The notes: generated by a model from the letters alone, not told the origin. Shown: positions 16,897 through 26,578, numbered from the stretch's first letter. The stretch is 64,000 nucleotides of DNA from Streptococcus oralis (GCF_016127915.1 NZ_CP066059.1:1136001-1200000); one strand, 5' to 3'. A program made the numbers and translations.

Positions 16897-17904
16897 ATGA
16901 AGAAAACATGGAAAGTGTTTTTAACGCTTGTAACAGCTTTTGTGGCTGTCGTGCTGGTGGCTTGTGGCCAAGGAACTGCTTCTAAGGACAACAAAGAAGC
17001 AGAAGTCAAGAAGATTGACTTTATCCTAGACTGGACGCCAAATACTAACCACACAGGGCTTTATGTTGCTAAGGAAAAAGGTTATTTCAAAGAAGCTGGA
17101 GTGGATGTTGACTTGAAATTGCCACCAGAAGAAAGTTCTTCTGACTTGGTTATCAACGGAAAGGCACCATTTGCAGTGTATTTCCAAGACTACATGGCTA
17201 AGAAATTGGAAAAAGGCGCAGGAATCACTGCCGTTGCAGCTATTGTAGAACACAATACATCAGGAATCATCTCTCGTAAATCTGACAATGTAGCTAGTCC
17301 AAAGGACTTGGTTGGTAAGAAATACGGAACTTGGAATGATCCAACTGAACTTGCTATGTTGAAAACCTTGGTAGAATCACAAGGCGGAGACTTTGAGAAG
17401 GTCGAAAAAGTACCAAACAACGATTCAAACTCAATCACACCGATTGCCAATGGAGTTTTTGACACTGCTTGGATTTACTACGGTTGGGATGGAATCCTTG
17501 CTAAATCTCAAGGCGTAGACGCTAACTTCATGTATTTGAAAGACTATGTCAAGGAGTTTGACTACTACTCACCAGTTATCATCGCAAATAATGACTATTT
17601 GAAAGACAATAAAGAAGAAGCCCGTAAAGTCATCCAAGCTATCAAAAAAGGCTACCAATATGCTATGGAACACCCAGAAGAAGCTGCAGATATCCTCATC
17701 AAGAATGCCCCTGAACTCAAGGAAAAACGTGACTTTGTCATTGAATCTCAAAAATACTTGTCAAAAGAATACGCAAGCGACAAGGAAAAATGGGGACAAT
17801 TTGACGCAGACCGTTGGAATGCCTTCTACAAATGGGATAAAGAAAATGGCATCCTTAAAGAAGACTTGACAGACAAAGGCTTCACCAATGAATTTGTGAA
17901 ATAA
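16897..17904 (+). CDS. Thiamine-precursor substrate-binding lipoprotein (ThiY-like, NMT1/THI5 family)
   Basis: 335 residues. The lipoprotein signal ends in VVLVACGQ, with lipidated Cys at about residue 23. The mature part has the NMT1/THI5 fold signature DFILDWTPNTNHTGLYVA and EKGYFKEAGVDV, typical of proteins binding hydroxymethylpyrimidine-type ligands. It lies in the riboswitch-controlled operon and overlaps the ATPase gene by one base. Confidence 0.9.
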   Translation: MKKTWKVFLTLVTAFVAVVLVACGQGTASKDNKEAEVKKIDFILDWTPNTNHTGLYVAKEKGYFKEAGVDVDLKLPPEESSSDLVINGKAPFAVYFQDYMAKKLEKGAGITAVAAIVEHNTSGIISRKSDNVASPKDLVGKKYGTWNDPTELAMLKTLVESQGGDFEKVEKVPNNDSNSITPIANGVFDTAWIYYGWDGILAKSQGVDANFMYLKDYVKEFDYYSPVIIANNDYLKDNKEEARKVIQAIKKGYQYAMEHPEEAADILIKNAPELKEKRDFVIESQKYLSKEYASDKEKWGQFDADRWNAFYKWDKENGILKEDLTDKGFTNEFVK

Positions 17905-18632
17905 TGACAGAGATTAAACTAGAACATGTAAGCTATGCCTATGGTGAGGAGAAGATTTTAGAGGACATTAACCTGCAGGTGACTTCAGGTGAAGTAGTCT
18001 CTATCCTAGGTCCCAGTGGTGTAGGCAAGACTACCCTCTTTAACCTGATTGCAGGAATTTTAGAAGTCCAGTCGGGAAGAATTGTCCTTGATGGAGAGGA
18101 GAATCCCAAGGGGAGCGTGAGTTATATGTTGCAAAAGGATCTCCTCTTGGAGCATAAGACAGTCCTTGGCAATATCATCCTGCCCCTCTTGATTCAAAAG
18201 GTGAATAAAGCAGAAGCCATTGCCCGAGCGGATGACATCCTTGCGACCTTCCAGCTGACAGCTGTACGGGATAAGTATCCTCATGAACTCAGTGGTGGGA
18301 TGCGTCAGCGTGTAGCTTTACTCCGCACCTACCTTTTCGGGCACAAGCTCTTTCTCTTGGATGAGGCCTTTAGCGCTTTGGATGAGATGACCAAGATGGA
18401 ACTCCACGCTTGGTACCTTGAGATTCACAAACAGCTACAGCTGACGACCTTGATCATCACGCATAGTATTGAAGAGGCCCTCAATCTCAGTGACCGCATC
18501 TATATCTTGAAAAACCGCCCCGGGCAGATTGTTTCAGAAATTAAACTAGATTGGTCTGAAGACGAAGACAAAGAAGTCCAAAAGATTGCCTACAAACGAC
18601 AAATATTAGCAGAATTGGGATTAAATACGTAG
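17904..18632 (+). CDS. ABC transporter ATPase for thiamine precursor (ThiZ-like)
   Basis: 242 residues. Walker A GPSGVGKTTLF (about residue 34), Q-loop LQKDLL, signature HELSGGMRQRVALLRTYL, Walker B LFLLDEAFSALDEMT and switch histidine ITHSIEEA are all present. Closest in type to the nitrate/taurine/NMT1 importer ATPases. It completes the thiamine-precursor importer and is followed by the operon terminator. Confidence 0.9.
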   Translation: MTEIKLEHVSYAYGEEKILEDINLQVTSGEVVSILGPSGVGKTTLFNLIAGILEVQSGRIVLDGEENPKGSVSYMLQKDLLLEHKTVLGNIILPLLIQKVNKAEAIARADDILATFQLTAVRDKYPHELSGGMRQRVALLRTYLFGHKLFLLDEAFSALDEMTKMELHAWYLEIHKQLQLTTLIITHSIEEALNLSDRIYILKNRPGQIVSEIKLDWSEDEDKEVQKIAYKRQILAELGLNT

Positions 18633-18656
18633 CCTTTTAAGAAATTAGTATATGTT

Positions 18657-18688
18657 AAATACAAGCGAAATCCTTGCTTGTATTTTTT
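18657..18688 (+). terminator. Terminator of the thiamine-precursor operon
   Basis: AAATACAAGC pairs with GCTTGTATTT (18657-18685), followed by a T run. Confidence 0.9.
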
Positions 18689-18769
18689 GTTTCAAAGCTG
18701 ATGAACATGCATGATTAGGCTTAATATTTAAAGAAATGGTAAGTTAATATAAAAATAAATAAATTTTAG

Positions 18770-18797
18770 TTGACATTTTGTAATGGAACTGTATAAT
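18770..18797 (+). promoter_or_regulatory. Promoter of the isopeptide-repeat surface protein
   Basis: TTGACA (18770-18775), 16-bp spacer, TATAAT (18792-18797); AAGGAGG at 18821-18827 is a perfect ribosome-binding site. Confidence 0.8.
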
Positions 18798-18832
18798 ATA
18801 ATTGAATCATTATAGACAATAAGGAGGATAAT

Positions 18833-21800
18833 GTGGTGAACAAGAGAACTAGCAAACTCTTTCATGGCTTGATGGCCTTGCTGCTAGTAGTGTCAGTTTT
18901 TCTACCTGCACTCAAAGTTAGCACTGTTGTTCAAGCGGAGGAACTGCCAGCAAGCAGTTACACAATGAAAACTGTTTCAAAAATCAACAATAACAAACTT
19001 GTTGATGGCGCTAAGTACGGGGAAGGTAAATTCTATCTTCAACCAACTTATAGTTTCCCCAACGAAGTAACCCTCAAAGATGGGGATTACATGGTGTATC
19101 ATGTTCCAAACGAATTTAAAATTGAAAAAGATTCTACTACGGAATTGAAAGCACCAGATGGGCAAACAACTATTGCTGAATTGACAACTAGTAGAGCAGA
19201 TAACACAGCTACTGTCAAAGTGACAAATGCTGCTTACTTTGCTAATTTGTCAGAGAATAAGGAGATTACTGCCCTGTTTACAGTCGTTTGGGCAGATAGT
19301 GTTAAACTAAACACTCCTTATCAAATTAATATCCCAGGTGACCAAGTTTACACTTTGACTCGTATCGTCCCAGATGATGACCCAACTGGATTTACTAAAT
19401 GGGGAGTTCAAGACTCAGACGATCCTAACTATGTAAACTGGCGTATCCGTGTTAACCGCTATGCAAAATCTTACACAGGGGTTAAACTCGAAGATACTAT
19501 TCCAGAAGGACAAGTTCTTGCGAGTGAAATTACTGGTTACTACTTTACTGAGTGGAACAAAGCTGAAGCTCGTCCAAAACTAGAAGCTGCCCATATCAAC
19601 GTTGTTGATGGAAATCACTTTACAATCACTCCAAACGGTGATGGTACAATGGACGGACAAGGTCTCTATATCCTATATAAAACTCGTCTAACTGCTCCAG
19701 TTGACAATGCAACTAAAAAAGCATTTAACGATGTTAAAGCGACAACCGATCAAGAAACATTTGATGTTCATGGATTTGCTCCTTTGACAACTACAGAAGG
19801 TATCGGTTCAGGTGCGAAGTCTGATGAGGTTGAATTCCAAGTTAAGAAAAAACTTGAAGGAAAAACTCTTGAGGCAGATGCATTTACTTTCCAATTGATT
19901 GCTCCAGATGGTTCTGTAACCGAAGCTAAAAACGATGCTGAAGGAAATATTAAATTCCCAACAGTTAAATTCTCAAATGAAGGTACATTCAAATACCAAA
20001 TTAAAGAAGTAAATGACAACAAACCTGGCTATACATACGATGATTCAGTGCTTGAAGCAGAAGTTACTGTAGCAAACGTGTATGGTCAAAAGATTGCAAG
20101 CGTTAAATATAAAGATTCTAAGAAAGAATTTACAAACTCATACGCTGCTAAAGAAGCAAAACTTCAACTTGAAGCTAAGAAAGTCTTGAACGGTAAAGCT
20201 CTTGAGGCTGGCCAATTTGAATTTGAGTTGAAAGAAAACGGAACAGTTCTCCACACTGTTTCAAACGATGCAAACGGTAAGATTCAATTCCCAGAACTTA
20301 CGTTCACAAAAGAAGAAACTCGTACATTCACTATCACTGAAAAAGCAGGTGATGTAGCCGGAGTTGAATACGATCCAAATGCTTATGAAGTAACAGTAGT
20401 CGTTAAAGATAACGGCCAAGGTCAACTTGTTGCAACTGCAACAGGTGCAGACAACCTTACTTTCACGAACGTTTATAAAGCTAAACCAGCAAAAGCTACC
20501 ATCACAGCTACTAAAGTCTTGAATGGTAAAGAGCTTGAAGCTGACAAATACGAATTCGAACTTAAAGAAGGTGACAAAGTCGTTGCAACAGCTAAAAACG
20601 CTGCCGACGGTACTGTGACTTTCAAAGAAATTGAGTACAATGAAGCAGGCGACCACACTTACACTATCTCAGAAAAAGCAGGTAGCGAAGCAGGTGTGAC
20701 ATACGACACTGCTAAACACGAAGTTAAGGTAGCAGTTACAGATAATGGTCAAGGCCAACTTGTTGCAACTGTTACAGGTAACAACCCAACCTTCACCAAC
20801 ACATATAAAGCAGCTAAAACAAGTACAACGATTACAGCTACTAAAGTCTTGGATGGTAAAAAACTTGAAGCTGACAAGTATGAGTTCGAACTTAAAGAAG
20901 GTGACAAAGTCGTTGCGACAGCTAAAAACGCTGCCGACGGTACTGTGACTTTCAAAGAAATTGAGTACAATGAAGCAGGCGACCACACTTACACTATCTC
21001 AGAAAAAGCAGGTAGCGAAGCAGGTGTGACATACGACACTGCTACACATGAAGTGACAGTAAACGTTACAGATAACGGTCAAGGTCAACTTGAGGCAGCT
21101 GTTACAGGCAACAACCCAACCTTCACCAACACTTATAAAGCAGCTAAAACAAGTGAAACTATTAAGGCTACTAAAGTCTTGAATGGTAAAGCCCTTGAAG
21201 CTGGTAAATATGAGTTTGAACTTAAAGAAGGTGACACAGTCGTTGACACAGCTACAAACGCTGCAGACGGAACTGTTACTTTCAAAGAAATTGAGTACAA
21301 CGAAGCAGGTAGCCACACTTACACTATCTCAGAAAAAGCAGGTAGCGAAGCAGGTGTGACATACGACACTACTAAACACGAAGTGACAGTTGAAGTTGTT
21401 GACAACGGTGCAGGCAAACTTGTTGCAACTGCAACTAACAACAACCCAACCTTCACCAACACATATAAAGCAGCTACAACAACAGCTACTATCACAGCTA
21501 CTAAAGTCTTGAATGGTAAAGCTCTAGAAGCTGGTAAATATGAGTTTGAACTTAAAGAAGGTGACAAAGTAATCGGAACAGCTACAAACGCTGTAGACGG
21601 TACAGTTACTTTCGCAGGTATCGAGTACAAAGAAGCTGGTGAGCACACTTACACTATCTCTGAAAAAGCAGGTAACGAAGCAGGTGTGACTTACGATAAA
21701 TCTACTCACAATGTAACAGTAAAAGTTACAGATAATGGTCAAGGTCAACTTGTTGCGACTGTAACTGACAACAACCCAACCTTCACCAACACTTATGTTG

Positions 21801-22303
21801 CATCTTCAACACAAGTAATCTTCACAGCTAAGAAAATCTTGAAAGATAAAGAACTTGCAGAAGGTCAGTTTAAGTTTGAACTTAAAGAAGGTAACGAAGT
21901 AATCGAAACAGCTACAAACGCTGCAGACGGTACTGTTACTTTCAAAGCAATTAAGTACGCAGCAGCAGGTGAGCACACTTACACTATTACTGAAGTAAAA
22001 GGTGACGATAAGAATATCAAATATGATGAAAATTCTTACGAAGTGACAGTAAAAGTGACAGATAATGGTGCAGGCCAACTTGTAACAACAGTTACAGGCA
22101 ACAACCCAACAATCACTAACACGTATACTGAACCGAAAAAAGAAGAACCTAAGGAAGGTCCTAAGGAAGATCCTAAGGGTGAACAGCCTAAGGGAGATTT
22201 GCCAAATACTGGTGGATCAGACTTTACAGTATTCTCTACTATTCTTGGTCTAGTTCTTGCAGCTTTGGCAGGACTTGTATACCGTGCTAAAAAAGTTGAC
22301 TAA
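18833..22303 (+). CDS. LPXTG surface protein with seven pilin-type isopeptide domains
   Basis: 1156 residues. Signal peptide to about residue 35 (VVQAEE), an N-terminal adhesin-like region of about 300 residues (DYMVYHVPNEFKIE, WRIRVNRYAKSY), then seven repeats of about 110 residues resembling Spy0128-type pilin domains (TIGR03786). Each has an early lysine (TATKVLNGK), a middle glutamate (YTISEKAG) and a terminal asparagine (TFTNTY), the triad for intramolecular isopeptide bonds. It ends in a lysine/proline linker, LPNTG, hydrophobic segment and RAKKVD. The start must be GTG (18833 or 18836), since ATG 18831 is in another frame and stops after two codons. No pilus sortase or other pilin is adjacent, so it is probably wall-anchored as a monomer. 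Confidence 0.88.
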   Translation: MVNKRTSKLFHGLMALLLVVSVFLPALKVSTVVQAEELPASSYTMKTVSKINNNKLVDGAKYGEGKFYLQPTYSFPNEVTLKDGDYMVYHVPNEFKIEKDSTTELKAPDGQTTIAELTTSRADNTATVKVTNAAYFANLSENKEITALFTVVWADSVKLNTPYQINIPGDQVYTLTRIVPDDDPTGFTKWGVQDSDDPNYVNWRIRVNRYAKSYTGVKLEDTIPEGQVLASEITGYYFTEWNKAEARPKLEAAHINVVDGNHFTITPNGDGTMDGQGLYILYKTRLTAPVDNATKKAFNDVKATTDQETFDVHGFAPLTTTEGIGSGAKSDEVEFQVKKKLEGKTLEADAFTFQLIAPDGSVTEAKNDAEGNIKFPTVKFSNEGTFKYQIKEVNDNKPGYTYDDSVLEAEVTVANVYGQKIASVKYKDSKKEFTNSYAAKEAKLQLEAKKVLNGKALEAGQFEFELKENGTVLHTVSNDANGKIQFPELTFTKEETRTFTITEKAGDVAGVEYDPNAYEVTVVVKDNGQGQLVATATGADNLTFTNVYKAKPAKATITATKVLNGKELEADKYEFELKEGDKVVATAKNAADGTVTFKEIEYNEAGDHTYTISEKAGSEAGVTYDTAKHEVKVAVTDNGQGQLVATVTGNNPTFTNTYKAAKTSTTITATKVLDGKKLEADKYEFELKEGDKVVATAKNAADGTVTFKEIEYNEAGDHTYTISEKAGSEAGVTYDTATHEVTVNVTDNGQGQLEAAVTGNNPTFTNTYKAAKTSETIKATKVLNGKALEAGKYEFELKEGDTVVDTATNAADGTVTFKEIEYNEAGSHTYTISEKAGSEAGVTYDTTKHEVTVEVVDNGAGKLVATATNNNPTFTNTYKAATTTATITATKVLNGKALEAGKYEFELKEGDKVIGTATNAVDGTVTFAGIEYKEAGEHTYTISEKAGNEAGVTYDKSTHNVTVKVTDNGQGQLVATVTDNNPTFTNTYVASSTQVIFTAKKILKDKELAEGQFKFELKEGNEVIETATNAADGTVTFKAIKYAAAGEHTYTITEVKGDDKNIKYDENSYEVTVKVTDNGAGQLVTTVTGNNPTITNTYTEPKKEEPKEGPKEDPKGEQPKGDLPNTGGSDFTVFSTILGLVLAALAGLVYRAKKVD
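20480..21800 (+). repeat. 330-nt tandem repeats in the isopeptide surface protein gene
   Basis: Four consecutive domains (repeats 3-6) recur with a 330-nt period. Copies 3 and 4 differ by only one base over about 150 nt (compare 20565-20710 with 20895-21040), showing recent duplication or gene conversion. Confidence 0.85.
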
Positions 22304-22322
22304 TCTCAACTTTGAATAACTA

Positions 22323-22360
22323 AAAAAGATGGCGACTGTTTTACGGTTCCATCTTTTTGT
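22323..22360 (+). terminator. Terminator of the isopeptide surface protein gene
   Basis: AAAAAGATGG (22323-22332) pairs with CCATCTTTTT (22349-22358); the T run continues. Confidence 0.8.
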
Positions 22361-22426
22361 TTTGGATAGTTTATAATAATCTTCGCAACTCGTTCCCTTT
22401 TCCTTTAAAAAAATCAAAAATTTCGG

Positions 22427-22449
22427 TATAATAGTCAAAGATAGTCAAG
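22427..22449 (+). promoter_or_regulatory. CtsR operator overlapping the ctsR-clpC promoter
   Basis: The heptads AGTCAAA (22433-22439) and AGTCAAG (22443-22449) with a 3-nt spacer match the CtsR direct repeat, one base off the ideal second heptad. It begins at the last base of the -10 box TATAAT (22427-22432), so bound repressor would block initiation and autoregulate the operon. Confidence 0.85.
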
Positions 22450-22474
22450 GTTCAAAGAAGGAGTTTGATTTACT

Positions 22475-22933
22475 ATGAGATTAAAAAATACATCAGATCA
22501 TATCGAAGCCTATATCAAGGCGATTTTAGACCAATCTGGTATCGTGGAATTGCAGCGGAGCCAGTTGGCAGATACCTTCCAGGTTGTACCGAGTCAGATC
22601 AACTATGTCATCAAGACACGCTTTACGGAAAGTAGAGGTTACTTAGTTGAGAGTAAACGAGGTGGTGGAGGCTACATTCGCATAGGGCGTATTGAGTTTT
22701 CCAGTCATCATGAGATGCTCCGCGATTTGCTTTACTCGATTGGTGAGCGAGTTAGTCAGGAGATCTATGAGGATATTCTCCAGCTTTTGGTGGAGCAGGA
22801 CTTGATGACCAAGCAGGAAATGACCTTGCTGACTTCAGTAGCAACGGATCGTGTCCTAGGAGAAGAATCCTCAGTTGTCCGTGCCAATATGCTCCGACAG
22901 CTATTACAAGAGGTAGATAGAAAAGAGAAGTAA
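22475..22933 (+). CDS. ctsR: Stress-response repressor CtsR
   Basis: 152 residues. Winged-helix repressor of clp and chaperone genes in Gram-positives. The N-terminal DNA-binding domain has the diagnostic glycine-rich wing SKRGGGGYIRI near residue 65; the C-terminal part is the dimerisation and heat-sensing region. It is the first gene of an operon with clpC (1 nt gap) behind its own operator. Confidence 0.96.
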   Translation: MRLKNTSDHIEAYIKAILDQSGIVELQRSQLADTFQVVPSQINYVIKTRFTESRGYLVESKRGGGGYIRIGRIEFSSHHEMLRDLLYSIGERVSQEIYEDILQLLVEQDLMTKQEMTLLTSVATDRVLGEESSVVRANMLRQLLQEVDRKEK

Positions 22934-22934
22934 G

Positions 22935-25367
22935 ATGAACTATTCAAAAGCATTGAATGAATGTATCGAGAGTGCCTACATGGTTGCGAGCCATTTTGGA
23001 GCCCGTTACCTAGAGTCTTGGCATTTATTGATTGCCATGTCCAATCACAGTTACAGTGTGGCAGGTGCAACTCTAAATGATTATCCTTATGAAATGGATC
23101 GTTTAGAAGAGGTTGCGTTGGAACTGACTGAAACGGATTATAGCCAAGACGAAACTTTTACGGAATTGCCCTTTTCCCATCGTTTAGAAGTTCTCTTTGC
23201 AGAAGCAGAGTATGTAGCCTCAGTGGTCCACGCAAAGGTGCTAGGGACAGAACATGTCCTCTATGCGATCTTGCATGACGGCAATGCCTTGGCAACTCGC
23301 ATCTTGGAGAGAGCAGGCTTTTCTTATGAAGACCAGAAAGATCAGGTCAGAATTGCTGCTCTTCGTCGTAATCTAGAAGAGCGTGCAGGATGGACAAGAG
23401 AAGATCTCAAGGCTTTGCGTCAACGTCATCGCACAGTAACTGATAAGCAAAATTCTATGGCCAATATGATGGGCATGCCTCAAGCTCAAAGTGGTGGTCT
23501 AGAGGACTACACGCATGACCTAACGGAGCAAGCGCGTTCTGGCAAGTTAGAGCCAGTTATAGGTCGAGACAAGGAAATCTCACGTATGATTCAGATTTTG
23601 AGTCGGAAGACCAAGAACAATCCGGTCTTGGTTGGAGATGCGGGTGTCGGGAAAACAGCTCTGGCACTTGGTCTTGCTCAGCGTATTGCTAGTGGGGATG
23701 TACCTGCGGAAATGGCAAAGATGCGCGTTTTGGAGCTTGATTTGATGAATGTTGTTGCGGGGACACGTTTCCGTGGAGATTTTGAAGAGCGTATGAACAA
23801 TATCATCAAGGATATCGAGGAAGATGGCAAAGTAATCCTCTTTATCGATGAACTCCACACCATCATGGGTTCTGGTAGCGGTATTGACTCGACTCTGGAT
23901 GCAGCTAATATCTTGAAACCAGCCTTGGCTCGTGGAACTTTGAGAACGGTTGGTGCAACCACTCAGGAAGAATACCAAAAACACATCGAAAAAGATGCTG
24001 CCCTTTCTCGTCGGTTTGCCAAAGTGACGATTGAAGAGCCTAGTATGGCAGATAGTATAACCATTTTGCAAGGTTTGAAGGCTACCTATGAGAAACATCA
24101 CCGTGTGCAAATCACAGATGAAGCTGTTGAAACAGCTGTTAAGATGGCGCATCGTTACTTAACTAGTCGTCACTTGCCAGACTCTGCTATCGACCTCTTG
24201 GATGAAGCGGCAGCAACAGTGCAAAACAAATCCAAGCATGTGAAAGCAGACGAATCCGACTTGACTCCAGCTGACAAGGCCCTGATGGATGGCAAGTGGA
24301 AACAAGCTGCCCAGCTAATCGCAAAGGAGCAGGAAGTCCCTGTCTATAAAGACTTGGTAACAGAATCTGAAATTTTGACTACCTTGAGTCGCTTGTCAGG
24401 TATCCCAGTCCAAAAACTGACGCAAACGGATGCCAAGAAATACCTTAATTTGGAAGCGGAACTGCACAAACGTGTCATTGGCCAAGATCAAGCTGTTTCA
24501 AGCATTAGCCGTGCCATTCGCCGCAACCAGTCAGGAATTCGTAGTCACAAGCGTCCGATTGGTTCCTTTATGTTCCTAGGGCCGACAGGAGTCGGTAAGA
24601 CCGAATTGGCAAAGGCTCTGGCAGAAGTCCTCTTTGATGACGAATCAGCCCTTATCCGCTTTGATATGAGTGAGTATATGGAGAAATTCGCAGCTAGCCG
24701 TCTCAATGGAGCACCTCCTGGCTATGTGGGCTACGAGGAAGGTGGGGAGTTGACCGAGAAAGTTCGCAACAAACCATACTCTGTACTCCTCTTTGACGAG
24801 GTAGAGAAGGCCCACCCAGACATCTTTAATGTCCTCTTGCAAGTCTTGGACGACGGTGTCTTGACAGATAGCAAGGGACGCAAGGTTGACTTTTCAAATA
24901 CCATTATCATCATGACGTCAAACCTTGGTGCGACAGCCCTTCGTGATGACAAGACTGTTGGCTTTGGTGCTAAAGACATTCGTTTTGACCAGAAAAATAT
25001 GGAAAAACGAATCTTTGAAGAGTTGAAAAAAACTTATCGACCAGAGTTTATCAACCGTATTGATGAAAAGGTGGTCTTCCACAGCTTAGATAGCAAACAC
25101 ATGCAAGAAATTATCAAGATTATGGTTAAACCATTGATTGCTAGCCTGGCAGAGAAGGGCATCGACTTGAAACTGCAAGCTTCAGCGTTGAAGTTACTAG
25201 CAAGCCAAGGATATGATCCAGAAATGGGAGCTCGCCCACTTCGCAGAACACTGCAAACAGAAGTGGAAGACAAGTTGGCAGAACTCCTCCTTAAGGGAGA
25301 ACTGGTAGCAGGCAAGACCCTCAAGATTGGTGTCAAAGCAGGTCAGTTAAAATTTGATATTGCTTAA
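22935..25367 (+). CDS. clpC: ATP-dependent Clp protease ATPase subunit ClpC
   Basis: 810 residues, a HSP100 unfoldase that feeds ClpP. N-terminal double Clp_N repeat (residues 1-145), first AAA module with GDAGVGKTALAL (near 235), a middle region shorter than that of ClpB, and a second AAA module with GPTGVGKTELAK (near 555) and the C-terminal D2 small domain. Cotranscribed with ctsR under CtsR control; no mcsA/mcsB genes intervene, as is usual in streptococci. Confidence 0.95.
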   Translation: MNYSKALNECIESAYMVASHFGARYLESWHLLIAMSNHSYSVAGATLNDYPYEMDRLEEVALELTETDYSQDETFTELPFSHRLEVLFAEAEYVASVVHAKVLGTEHVLYAILHDGNALATRILERAGFSYEDQKDQVRIAALRRNLEERAGWTREDLKALRQRHRTVTDKQNSMANMMGMPQAQSGGLEDYTHDLTEQARSGKLEPVIGRDKEISRMIQILSRKTKNNPVLVGDAGVGKTALALGLAQRIASGDVPAEMAKMRVLELDLMNVVAGTRFRGDFEERMNNIIKDIEEDGKVILFIDELHTIMGSGSGIDSTLDAANILKPALARGTLRTVGATTQEEYQKHIEKDAALSRRFAKVTIEEPSMADSITILQGLKATYEKHHRVQITDEAVETAVKMAHRYLTSRHLPDSAIDLLDEAAATVQNKSKHVKADESDLTPADKALMDGKWKQAAQLIAKEQEVPVYKDLVTESEILTTLSRLSGIPVQKLTQTDAKKYLNLEAELHKRVIGQDQAVSSISRAIRRNQSGIRSHKRPIGSFMFLGPTGVGKTELAKALAEVLFDDESALIRFDMSEYMEKFAASRLNGAPPGYVGYEEGGELTEKVRNKPYSVLLFDEVEKAHPDIFNVLLQVLDDGVLTDSKGRKVDFSNTIIIMTSNLGATALRDDKTVGFGAKDIRFDQKNMEKRIFEELKKTYRPEFINRIDEKVVFHSLDSKHMQEIIKIMVKPLIASLAEKGIDLKLQASALKLLASQGYDPEMGARPLRRTLQTEVEDKLAELLLKGELVAGKTLKIGVKAGQLKFDIA

Positions 25368-25378
25368 AAATGGAGAGT

Positions 25379-25402
25379 CAGGAGTAATCCTGGTTCTTTT
25401 TT
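25379..25402 (+). terminator. Terminator of ctsR-clpC
   Basis: CAGGA/TCCTG stem-loop at 25379-25392, followed by GTTCTTTTTT. Confidence 0.8.
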
Positions 25403-25434
25403 GCTACTTTTTTATAAAAAATGATAAAAAACTA

Positions 25435-25462
25435 TTGACAAAACAAAAATATAGTATATAAT
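25435..25462 (+). promoter_or_regulatory. Promoter of the nadR-pnuC-Nudix operon with a palindrome on the -10
   Basis: TTGACA (25435-25440), 16-bp spacer, TATAAT (25457-25462). ATATA-G-TATAT (25449-25459) is a symmetric palindrome overlapping the -10 and could be an operator for the operon's own NrtR-like Nudix protein; AT-richness makes chance symmetry possible. Confidence 0.6.
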
Positions 25463-25519
25463 AAAAACATAAAAAATAAAAAATAAAAATATCAAAAAGT
25501 ATAAAAAGGTAAAACGTTT

Positions 25520-26578
25520 ATGAAAAAGAAAACAGCAGTGGTGTTTGGGACCTTTGCCCCTCTCCATCAGGGGCATATCGATCTGATCCAGCGAGCAAAG
25601 CGTCAGTGTGACCAGGTCTGGGTAGTCGTGTCAGGCTATGAGGGAGACAGAGGGGAGCAGGTAGGTTTAAGTCTGCAAAAACGATTTCGCTATATCAGAG
25701 AGGCTTTTCGTGATGACGAATTGACCTCTGTCTGCAAGCTGGATGAGACCAACCTTCCCCGTTACCCTATGGGCTGGCAGGAGTGGTTGGACCAGATGTT
25801 AGCGGAGATTTCCTATGATGAAAACCAGCAAGAACTGACTTTCTTTGTAGGAGAAGAAGAATACCAGCAAGAACTAGCTAAACGTGGATTTTGCACCGTC
25901 TTGCAAGAAAGAAAGTTTGGTATCTCAGCGACTATGATTAGAGAAAATCCAAGCAAATATTGGAAATACATCGCACAACCCTTCCGTCGTCAGTTTACCA
26001 AGAAAGTCTTGATTATGGGAAGTGCTAGCAATGGGAAGACCACTCTGGCCAAGGATTTGGCAAGGTATTACGATGCACCCGTTAGTCTGGAATACGCGCG
26101 TGAGTACCAGATCAAAAACAATGTCCGCGACGATGAATTGACTCCAAAAGATTACTATTATCTCCTTTTAGGGCAGTATGACCAGACCTCCAAGCTAATC
26201 GATAGCAATGCCAATCGAGGTCTAGTGATTGCCGATACCAACTCCTTGGTAACCAAGGGTTACTATGACTATTATATGGAGACTGAGGACCAAGGGGACT
26301 TATCAGGAGAAACCTTTGACAATCTCTTTGTTTCGATCTTAGCCAAGGAAAAATGGGATTTGATTCTCTTTGTGCAGCCTGTTGGCTCCTATGTCAATGA
26401 CGGATTTAGAGATATGACCATGGCAGAAGACCACATTCGCTACAGTTTTTCCCAGCATCTGGATCAGATGAGGGAGCGATACTTAACGACTATTCCTTTA
26501 GTTTATCTAGCAGAGGATTATCTAGGCAATTATGAAGCAGCAAAAGTGGCTATCGATGCCATTTACCAAGCAGATTAG
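25520..26578 (+). CDS. nadR: NadR-type NMN adenylyltransferase / nicotinamide riboside kinase
   Basis: 352 residues, bifunctional salvage enzyme that makes NMN from nicotinamide riboside and then NAD. The N-terminal nucleotidyltransferase domain has FGTFAPLHQGHIDLI (HxGH motif) and the ISATMIREN motif; the C-terminal kinase domain begins with Walker A GSASNGKTTLAKDL (near residue 170). The DNA-binding domain of enterobacterial NadR is absent, as in other Gram-positives. It sits 9 nt before pnuC, which supplies its substrate. Confidence 0.93.
   Translation: MKKKTAVVFGTFAPLHQGHIDLIQRAKRQCDQVWVVVSGYEGDRGEQVGLSLQKRFRYIREAFRDDELTSVCKLDETNLPRYPMGWQEWLDQMLAEISYDENQQELTFFVGEEEYQQELAKRGFCTVLQERKFGISATMIRENPSKYWKYIAQPFRRQFTKKVLIMGSASNGKTTLAKDLARYYDAPVSLEYAREYQIKNNVRDDELTPKDYYYLLLGQYDQTSKLIDSNANRGLVIADTNSLVTKGYYDYYMETEDQGDLSGETFDNLFVSILAKEKWDLILFVQPVGSYVNDGFRDMTMAEDHIRYSFSQHLDQMRERYLTTIPLVYLAEDYLGNYEAAKVAIDAIYQAD

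Noticed and set aside
20261..22078. Several minus-strand ORFs of 60-131 codons in the isopeptide protein gene
   Set aside because: They recur with the 330-nt repeat and translate to Phe/Cys/Ser-rich sequences unlike proteins; shadows of the repeats.
23580..24152. 190-codon minus-strand ORF inside clpC
   Set aside because: It lies wholly within the conserved AAA module, has no plausible start signal and no recognisable domain.
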